Assembly (NCBI GenBank): GCA_034440635.1
Contig: JAOTON010001129.1
Coordinates: 682,001-746,000 of the forward strand
DNA length: 64,000 nt
Origin: Lepas anatifera
Taxonomy: Eukaryota; Arthropoda; Thecostraca; Lepadidae
Reading direction: 5' to 3'
Each line of letters begins with the position of its first letter. Positions within the stretch are counted from its first letter, which is position 1. This document shows, piece after piece, positions 56,042 to 64,000 of the stretch. The translations under genes were made by a program, and so were the position numbers. A model generated the notes under the pieces. The model was not told the DNA's origin. It searched no databases and was given only the letters and a program-made list of their open reading frames with translations.

Positions 56042-56841
56042 CAGGGTGTTTCAGAAAGAATGATATTTTAAAAATGTTCTGTAAGGTACTAAAAATCCTT
56101 CAAATCCATCCATAAAACGCTCATTTTAATGGTAAGTTGCAGGAAATGTGTCTAAAAAGATGTTTCATTTGCATCAAATATTTCCCCGTCTTAAATATAC
56201 TCGGAAAATGATGCAAGAAACATGATATATGCCCGCTATTTGAGAAACCGGAACTGGTAGCACTCTAAAAAGGCTATAGCACACAAAAATGGCACGTGAG
56301 CATGCACATCAAAGGCACAAATTTCAGTAAAATTACAAGTTTAAAGCTTTTGGCTCAAGCTCCACATGGCTCCTTGGCTTACCTTCTATGTGAATGACTG
56401 GATGCGGCGGACACAGCGCAAAAGACCTCACTGTGCACCGCAGAACAAGGGACACGGACCAATGGGGGATTGCTTGGTTGGACCCTAGCTTTCCTAAGCT
56501 TTAGGTGTGTTTTTTAGAATTAATTTCTAGAGGCAATGTCGTGTGATCTATATGTACCGCAGTGACGATGTAATGTTTGCAGTGTTATTGGCGTGATACT
56601 TGTCACGTGATATGCGCGTGATTTCCTCGAACATTTTCGATGAAGGCAAAATAGACAGTATTTTTCAACTCATTTTTCAGACTAGTTTGAACTGGCAAAA
56701 TGCCAAAACAGCTATCAAAATACGAATAATCGTAAATGTACCAAAATTCGCTTTTGATTGACATGTAAATCATACCACAACAATCTCTTTATAACTGCAT
56801 TATGATCAATTCAAAAATAGCATTCTTTATGAAACACCCTG
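56042..56841 (+). mobile_element. TA-flanked mariner-type MITE, 800 bp, clean copy
   Basis: TA at 56040-56041 and 56842-56843 flank CAGGGTGTTTC and its exact inverse GAAACACCCTG. Inner terminal repeat AGAAAGAATGATATTTT at the left has a diverged inverse at the right. The inverted copy at 22369-23106 shares the whole interior. There is no transposase. TA duplication and these ends fit Tc1/mariner-type mobilisation. Confidence 0.88.
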
Positions 56842-57184
56842 TAGGTACTTACACTACCGACTCAGCGGCTTGCCGCGACCGGGCCGGGTAGCCGTGCCCG
56901 GACCGGCGGGTACCGATTTTGCGACCATAAGATAAATTTATGGTGCAGGATGGACAAACATACCTTCTCGTCATCGCAAGCGCATGCTGACAATGAAAAT
57001 AGCAATGCCCGAGCCAAATAAAATGTTGATACTCTCCTCATTAATGTCCAGCGTCGTTTTGTGAAAAGTTGGGGCCCATGCCTTGACGGGATTTCTCTTT
57101 GAATTTTGTTCCGTTTCCGCACGTTAAAGTATAGACAGCCACGGGCTGGTATTATTCAACATAACCATTTTTGATTATTGCAAA
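56842..57184. other. No gene seen
   Basis: A GC-rich hairpin-like segment (CCGGGCCGGGTAGCCGTGCC) lies near 56879. Otherwise nothing is supported. Confidence 0.4.
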
Positions 57185-57189
57185 TTGTG

Positions 57190-60100
57190 GACGAGTGATC
57201 CAAAGCAAAATGATCTAGAACAAACAGAAGCCGCTTTTAGACGTAAGAAGCGTAATGTAAACCCTCATTCAGAGATTGACTTTCGTGAAAAACGTAGAAA
57301 ATTCAAGAACATGACATGCTCCAAATACTTCAAATATCTAAAGGGTATGAAAGGTGACTTTGAAACCAATCCCAAACGTTTTTGGAGTTACCTCAAATGT
57401 GTACGTGGAACTAAAGGCTCTCTTTTTGTGATGTTGGACGGCAACACTGAGGATCATGGCGATGTAGAGCGGGCAAATCTCCTGAACCAAGCGTTCGCTA
57501 GGAAATTCACTGATCCTCATGTACAAGTGTATCTTTCTCCTCCGGTATTGGACCTGCCACTTCTGAAGCGTTTTGTGGTGACTGAAGGAGATGTTCGCCA
57601 CGCACTCACATCGTTACAGGCTCACAAAGCCTGTGGGCCGGATAACATAAGTGCGCGTGTTATTAAAGAATGTAGTGAACAATTGGTAACTCCCTTGGTC
57701 ATCTTGTTGAACATGAGTGTTCAGCGGGGAGCTTTTCCGGGCAGGTGGGTGGAAGCGAACATCGTTCCTGTGCACAAAAAGGGCTCTAAAAAAACTCGCT
57801 TCAAATTACTGCACTATCTCACTCACCCCACTGTTCGGCAAGATTCTAGAGCGCTGTGTATGTGACGTACTAATCTCTCATGTTCAACCGGTCCTGGCCC
57901 CAAACCAACATGGCTTTGTCCCACGCCGCTCTTGTGCAGTGGCGGCGCTTGAACATTATAACAGCCTAGGCACGATTGGCTTAGAGGTAAGGATGTCGCC
58001 CTGGCTTTTTACCTGATATTAAACAGGGGTGATTTCAGCAGGCCGGCTGGAGAAGGGGCAAGCCAATGTCGATGGGCAAAAATAATATTTATGTTCAAAT
58101 GTTTAATATCATACAAATTGAAAAAAACATATGTCGGTGGATTGTGGAAACAGTTATGCGGCAGTATATGAAGGTTCAAGGCAAAATTCAAGAAGGATAG
58201 GTAGGTACTTAAGTAAGCCGGGAAGGACAACGTACTCACGAGAGCTTCCCATTTTAAGGACAGCTTCGGCACTGCATTGTTTATGACGTCCAATTTCCCG
58301 TTGTACGATCGATTTGTGAACGAATTTTTAAAATTTTAACCGCCAGATTTTGTGCAATGACTTACGTTATTCATAAGGGTTTCACAAATTAAATATCTAG
58401 CTAATAGTTGCCAAACAGCTGTCCTGCACCAGAGAGGGCTAAACATCCGCGCATACAACTTGTATTACAACTTGTCTTGTATTTCCAGACTGTCAATAAA
58501 CGAATCCCCTGTAATAAAGGTCCTTAGACGCGGCATCGCACGTGCTAACTTGTTAGGCAGGCCTAGCAGGTTGATTTAACTCGCGTCCGAATGAATGAGG
58601 TATTAGAGATGTCAATAAAAAACACACGTTAGGTTTGCCACGGTGTTAGGCAGATTCAGCGAAATCGCGAAGTGCCTAAGATCACATTTATTGACGGTAA
58701 AAGCTGCGAGCTTGGATTTTCAGAGATGCAAATTATGGGCTCTTTGACCCAGTGATCCGAAAAAGGAATATTCGCTGTAACTTAAACATCGAGTCAAATT
58801 ATATTTATTCCACAGAAAATACATAACTACTTCGACATTTAAAAGTGGCTAGGCAGTGCCTAATGTGCCTCTATGGCAGCGTCGCCACTGCTCTTGTGAT
58901 ACAAATTTAGCTTGCCTTCTAAAAACGGCGTGGGAGGTGATCTCATCTGGTCATCAAACTGACGTCATATACACCGACTACTCCTCGGCGTTTCAGAGTG
59001 TCAACCACAAATTACTGCTTCATAAGTTACAAAACTCCTATCAAATCTCAGGTGCCGCCCTCAATTGGCTCTCTTCTTACCTCAAAAATCGAAAGCAACG
59101 CGTAGTTGTTAATGGAAAATTTTCTGAGTGGACACCTGTGCGCTCTGGAACGCCGGAGGGTGGAATTATCTCACTGATCCTGTTTGCTCTCTTCATCCAT
59201 GATCTTTCAGACAAAATTAAAACGAGCTGTCTTCTTTTCGCCGACGACGTAAAATTGTATCATAAAATTGTGACTCCTGAGGATTCAGAGCTACTTCAAG
59301 CTGACTTGCCACGTTTGGCTGATTGGTCTCATCTTTGGAAGCTGCAGCTTAATCCGTCCAAATGCAAATCATCTACAATTTCTCTGAAGAAGAAACCGAT
59401 GCTGAACATCTACAAAATTCGAAACGACGCCCTAGGAAAAGTATCTTTCATTCGGGACCTTGGCGTTTGGCTGGATTCCAAATTAACATTCGCAGAACAT
59501 ATAGATAAAATCGTAAGTCAAGCAAACAGGATGTTAGGTGTGATGATTCGGTCGCTCCAGACTGGCCATCCGGTGGGAGGAGTGAGAGCGAGCTAGAAAT
59601 TGAAACCCAAGCCAATTTTGACGGCATAATTTTCCAATGTTCGCTCAATTCTTGAGTTTGGATGTATTATGTGGGGTGGGTCTGCCAAAACGCATCTGGA
59701 AAGACTGGAACAAATTCAGTATAAATTTCTTATCTGCTAGCATCCGTTTCTACTGAACCCTCCGTAAATCTAGGATACGATGAACTTCTGGCCCATTTCA
59801 AAATCCCAAGTCTAGCCAAGAGAAGACTGCAATATGACATTACTTTTGTACACAAAATTCTAACGGCCCAGATCGATTCCGCTTTTCTGCTTGGTAGCTT
59901 CCCGCTTCACGTGCCAGTAATAAGAACACGTGCAATGGCAGGCACTTTGCTGAACGTACCACTGTACACAAAGGAGACTGTGAGGCGGGGTGTGAACTGT
60001 CGGCTGCCCAAAACTTTTAATGATTTTATGCTCGCCTGTCCATTTGCTGACCCATTTAGATTATCATCAGGTCAGTTCAAATCTCAAGTTCGGAAATATG

Positions 60101-60367
60101 TTAGGCAGTAGGAACGCACCATTTATTTTATTTCATTGTATTTTATTGTTGCCCTTTATGTATGTATTTGTTAATGTTTTAAGAGTTTTATTTTGTATAT
60201 TTTTATCTTTTTTATTCTTACCTTGTATTTACTTTTTGTCTTGACTTGTTTTTTAACATGTGTCTTGTATGCCATTTTAGGGAATCTGGATGTTATCCCT
60301 GACTTGAGCTTTTACTGGGGGCAAGCCCCTGTCGCTCACATGAGATGAATAAATAAATAAATAAATA
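57190..60367 (+). pseudogene. Jockey/CR1-group LINE reverse transcriptase, split by a hAT-type MITE
   Basis: The first part (57185-57865) has NPKRFWSYLKCVRGTKG, HKACGPDNISARVIK and ANIVPVHKKGSKK. A frameshift near 57790-57800 moves the reading to another frame with NYCTISLTPLFGKILER and NQHGFVPRRSC. The frame is then broken by the 954-bp insertion at 57937-58890. It resumes with DTNLACLLKTAWEVISSGHQ, IYTDYSSAFQSVNHKLLLHK, GTPEGGIISLILFALFIHDL, the FADD active-site box and LNPSKC. A further break near 59590 precedes a C-terminal piece in another frame (59911-60111). The 3' end is an AATA-type tail at about 60347-60367. No endonuclease is seen, so the copy is 5'-truncated as well as broken. Clade within the Jockey/CR1 group is not decided. 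Confidence 0.87.
57937..58890. mobile_element. hAT-type MITE, 954 bp, inserted in the LINE
   Basis: The exact 8-bp duplication CTCTTGTG lies at 57929-57936 and 58891-58898. The ends are CAGTGGCGGCGC and, inverted, CAGTGGCGACGC. The LINE codons on either side join across one copy of the duplication (RRSC followed by DTNLACLL), which confirms the boundaries. No transposase ORF is present. Confidence 0.92.
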
Positions 60368-60664
60368 GGGTGGTGTTCAGTCGTATATATTTACGCAAGT
60401 TTGCATTTGTCCAACTTAAAGTCATCGCTTGAGTATTCCACTGGGTGGGCAATTTCCGGGCACTGGGGGCCATTTATACCTCCCAACTGGGGGAATGGCC
60501 CTCCAGTTAACGTGTTAAAAATGGCCTGGTCATACCCTCAATGCTGATATGAGTTAAAAATTTCCTGATAAAGTTTGGCAGTATTTATCATCGGCTATCG
60601 CCCGCCATTCTCGTGTATTCGCTATACCGCATGCGCAGCCTAAACCGAGGGGGAGAAGTGGTTG
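60368..60664. other. No gene seen
   Basis: Spacer between the LINE tail and the 54-bp minisatellite; nothing recognised. Confidence 0.4.
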
Positions 60665-61336
60665 GGGAACTCCCACTACGCCGAAGGTAGATCGGTGGAG
60701 ACCTGGGGCAGCTGTTGGGAAACCCCCACTACGCCGAAGGTAGATCGGTGGAGACCTGGGGCAGCTGTTGGGAAACCCCACTACGCCGAAGGTAGATCGG
60801 TGGAGACCTGGGGCAGCCGTTGGGGAACCCCCACTACGCCGAAGGTAGATCGGTGGAGACCTGGGGCAGCTGTTGGGAAACCCCCACTACGTCGAAGGTA
60901 GATCGGTGGAGACCTGGGGCAGCTGTTGGGAAACCCCCACTACGCCGAAGGTAGATCGGTGGAGACCTGGGGCAGCTGTTGGGAAACCCCCACTACGTCG
61001 AAGGTAGATCGGTGGAGACCTGGGGCAGCTGTTGGGAAACCCCCACTACGTCGAAGGTAGATCGGTGGAGACCTGGGGCAGCTGTTGGGAAACCCCCACT
61101 ACGCCGAAGGTAGATCGGTGGAGACCTGGGGCAGCTGTTGGGAAACCCCCACTACGTCGAAGGTAGATCGGTGGAGACCTGGGGCAGCTGTTGGGGAACC
61201 CCCACTACGTCGAAGGTAGATCGGTGGAGACCTGGGGCAGCTGTTGGGAAACCCCCACTACGTCGAAGGTAGATCGGTGGAGACCTGGGGCAGCTGTTGG
61301 GAAACCCCCACTACGTCGAAGGTAGATCGGTGGAGA
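60665..61336. repeat. 54-bp minisatellite, thirteen copies
   Basis: Thirteen highly similar units contain GAAGGTAGATCGGTGGAGAC, CTGGGGCAGCTGTTGGG and AAACCCCCACTACG(C/T)C. Differences are few: GCC versus GTC in the middle, 53 versus 54 bp, and GGGAAA versus GGGGAA. With 54 bp, frames stay open in long runs (18-residue repeats such as EGRSVETWGSC on the plus strand), but 53-bp units break them. I see no start, splice or domain that would make it a gene. Confidence 0.93.
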
Positions 61337-63380
61337 TGTGACGGGGGCGCTGGGGTCGCGGGGCTCGTCGCTCGGTGCGAGTCGGGCTGTGGCGTCGTCG
61401 CCGCCGCTGTTGTTGTTGGTGCGTTCGGGCCGACCTCTCGGTGGTCCGCCGTGGCGGCTGCTCTTGGCCGTGACCCGCTCGCTCACGATGGTGGCGACGT
61501 CGCGCCCGCTCCCAGCATCACACTAAATTTTATTTGAGAGAGGTCGTGCTCGTCGCGTGCGCGGTCGGGTGGCGGGCCGAGTTGACGGTGGGCAGTGGAC
61601 AAAGTCGGCTAGCTTGGCCGAGTCCTCCAGACGGGCGAGCCTGTGTCCCGACACTCCCACTCGACACCCTTGGGTTCCAGGAAGGGAATACAGCTAGTGC
61701 CGAGCTTTGTAGCCCTCCCCGGTAGCAGGGGTCCCACCCGCCTCTCGCGATTTTGGGGGCCCATTTAATCACCCGTACGCCAAGTATTACCCGCATAGAA
61801 GAGGCACCGAAACCGTCAATCCTCTCCCCGCCCCTTTAAGTGCCCGCTAACTCTTATTATTTCCCTCGGACCTATCATCACAAGTTACACCCCCCCTTTT
61901 AACCGATTCTTCCATAGCTACCTTAACTACTTGCCCTTTCGTACCCTCCTATCGCGGTTCTCTGAGCTGCACTGACTTCTCGCCTCAAACATCGTCTATC
62001 TCGGTGGGCTATTTCCACGTACCAGGGGTCCAGTCTCTCTGGGAGCGGATTTGTTTTGCCTACGCCAACACTTTTCAGCATCGTTAACCCCTAAACCAGT
62101 CCCCTACCTTAATACCCTCCTCCCCTTTTTTTGTCACGTCATCCGTTCCGGCGTGTGTTCTCACTGTCAGATCCGGAACGAATGCCCTCAGTAAACATTC
62201 TCACCGCCGGGGCCTTACGCTAAGCATGCACTCATAATTCACCTAGACCTAGGGCCATTCTTTCTCGCGCCTCTCACTTGTTCTAAAAATTCTGAGTCCC
62301 TCCCCAATTTCATATCCCTCCCGGTGTTTCCGAGATCTGACGGCTAGAGCCCCGTCGGCCAACGCGAGCGGTATGTAGAAGGTTACACTCCTCCTATCCG
62401 TGATCGTGGTAGGGTCTTATTTATTCGTGAAAGGGCGTGCATAGAGGATGGCCGGTTCGGCCCCATCTAAGCCCAATCAACCAATTAGGCTGGGCTGCAC
62501 ATCCCCCGGCAGAAAGAAGTGGGCGAATTCACCTGGGGCTATGCTTACGCTTTGCTACCGTTTGCGGGCGCAACCGATGGAGGGGCGCGAGTGGTGGGAT
62601 CCCCGGTCGGTCAGACTGGTACGACCCGCTACCTGCAGGCCGCTCTAAGGCACCAAACGTTCCTCGTTCTATGGCCTGTCACTCACCCACCGCCAGTTAC
62701 TCACGCGCACCCACACCGGCGGCCGCAGCTCCCAGGGCTTGGCTAGGGCCCCACAGGAGGTAACTCAGCTCCGCCCTTCCCCGATGATCCAGTGCTCCTC
62801 CTTCCCGCCTCATTTTCTCCCTAAACAGAAACTTACTAAACGCTGGCTGCGTCAAATCCCGCCTGCACGGACCATGCTAGTGGATGCGTCGCTGAGCCGT
62901 TGCCCCTAGGGCTTGGAGGTCACGGACATGGGACCACCGGAATGACCGAGTTCCGGCTTTTAATTTTACTAGCCTCCGGGCGTTCACGCCATAGTCTACT
63001 CACAAACAACTTCCTAGCGTGGGGAGCCTCCCTAGGCTCGGTCCTCCCTCGGACCCTACCCGCCCACGAGTCCCACACTGACCGCCCGTCCCTCACGTCG
63101 GCTCCTCCATGGCCCAGCCAGAGCCATGAGTCGACGTCTGCCACGCCTTTTCCGGCTAGGCTATCCCAAAAATTGACAGCTTACCCCCCCCGTCACGAAA
63201 AAAACTTCCTCCGTTACGGCGGAGCCCGCCTGATCCTCTCATCTTCATCGTTTCGGCCTGGCAAGTGTGCAACAAAACGACTGCCAGCAATCTCCGACGT
63301 CCCACGTTCCCTTTTTTTGTGCGATCGGTGCTCCGTGGTTCGGACCAGAAGGTTTCGACAGCGGACAGCATAGCCAGAGG
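61337..63380. other. GC/pyrimidine-rich unique sequence, possibly spacer
   Basis: This stretch has no recognised repeats or genes and is unlike the rest of the window. It is GC-rich at 61337-61760, pyrimidine-rich at 61800-62330 and GC-rich again to 63380. Several overlapping ORFs on the plus strand (62437-62763 and 62900-63373) have no family motif. Position between two sharply homogenised tandem arrays suggests a satellite or rDNA-spacer-like unit. No 18S, 5.8S or 28S sequence is recognised. Confidence 0.4.
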
Positions 63381-63382
63381 GA

Positions 63383-64000
63383 GCCCGTAGGCTCGAAGTC
63401 TAGAAGGATAGTACCGGGTTAGTAAGACGGGCAGGTGAAGTGATGTAGAGTGAAAGTCGGTTCAAGGGCAATCACAGTGCACGTTTCGGCGCCTCCATGA
63501 CCACCAGGAAGAGGAGAGCCGCCATGACTCTCTTTCGGGAGCCAATGGGCCCGAAGGCTAGAATGATAGTGCCGGATAACTGAAGCAGGCGGTTAAAGTG
63601 ATGTAGAGTGAAGGTCGGTTCAAGGGCAATCACAGTGCACGTTTCGGCGCCTCCGTGACCCCCCAGGAAGAGGAGAGCCGCCATGACTCTCTTTCGGGAG
63701 CCAATGGGCCCGAAGGCTAGAAGGATAGTACCGGGTTACTAAGACGGGCGAGAGGAGTGATGTAAAGTGACGGTCGGTTCAAGGGCAATCACAGTGCACG
63801 TTTCGGCGCCTCCGTGACCCCCAGGAAGAGGAGAGCCGCCATGACTCTCTTTCGGGAGCCAATGGGCCCGGAGGCTAGAATGATAGTGTCGGATTACTGA
63901 GGCAGGCGGTTAAAGTGATGTAGAGTGAAGGTCGGTTCAAGGGCAATCACAGTGCACGTTTCGGCGCCTCCGTGACCCCTAGGAAGAGGAGAGCCGCCAT
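63383..64000. repeat. Alternating ABAB tandem repeat, ~158-bp units
   Basis: The marker TTCAAGGGCAATCACAGTGC occurs at 63461, 63619, 63778 and 63936, 158-159 bp apart. Units alternate: type A has AGAAGGATAGTACCGGGTTA and AGACGGGC, type B has AGAATGATAGTG(C/T)CGGAT and AGGCAGGCGG or AAGCAGGCGG. The true period is thus a ~317-bp dimer. The array continues past the window end. Short ORFs in it are artefacts. Confidence 0.93.

Noticed and set aside
60662..61486. 18-residue-repeat protein encoded by the 54-bp array
   Set aside because: Both strands stay open equally and 53-bp units break the frame; there is no sign of selection for coding.
60665..64000. CRISPR-like array or rRNA gene
   Set aside because: Units are contiguous without spacers and the context is eukaryotic; no conserved rRNA sequence is visible.

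Overview
This window looks like repeat-dense nuclear DNA of an invertebrate animal. The evidence is GT-AG introns, tRNA-derived SINEs, decayed CR1/Jockey-type LINEs, several families of non-autonomous DNA transposons with TTAA, TA or 8-bp target duplications, and many minisatellites. I see no bacterial gene organisation. I cannot name the species; an arthropod or another marine invertebrate would fit the transposon repertoire, but this is only an inference.

Layout. 1-9.5 kb: transposon remnants, including nested TTAA-flanked MITEs, a clean hAT-type MITE, a tRNA-Arg-like SINE and a minisatellite of near-palindromic TTCGCGAA units. 9.5-14.6 kb: a large GC-rich minisatellite of 20-21 bp units that becomes a ~185-bp higher-order repeat and ends in a perfect 13-bp-stem hairpin. 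15.8-18.1 kb: a hAT-type element with 8-bp target duplications and a nested SINE. 19.1-22.3 kb: a 3.2-kb foldback with roughly 1-kb arms. 22.4-23.1 kb: a TA-flanked mariner-type MITE. 23.2-27.1 kb: a second minisatellite made of repeated heads plus 20-bp units, split by a LINE 3' end. 30.9-34.9 kb: a decayed element with ~230-bp inverted repeats and a broken ORF. 36-39 kb: the only convincing host gene, the last three exons of an unrecognised cysteine-rich protein. 39.2-39.5 kb: two adjacent hairpins with the same loop and different arms. 39.8-43.3 kb: a third minisatellite. 44.9-46.2 kb: an AT-rich block almost without CpG. 46.3-49.0 kb: a frameshifted CR1-like LINE. 50.9-51.2 kb: a possible 93-codon gene. 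52.0-56.8 kb: further MITE copies. 57.2-60.4 kb: a second LINE split by a 954-bp hAT-type MITE. 60.7-64 kb: a 54-bp minisatellite, a GC-rich unique stretch and an alternating ABAB ~158-bp repeat, perhaps a ribosomal spacer or other satellite.

Two themes unify the window. First, at least six copies of TTAA-flanked MITEs are loaded with AGGTCA/TGACCT nuclear-receptor half-sites, some arranged as palindromes or DR0 direct repeats. Second, three large arrays and several small ones are built from 20-23 bp GC-rich units, and two of the large ones begin at hAT-like terminal sequences. Insertion order can be read in several places (MITE in MITE, SINE in hAT element, hAT MITE in LINE, LINE in minisatellite).
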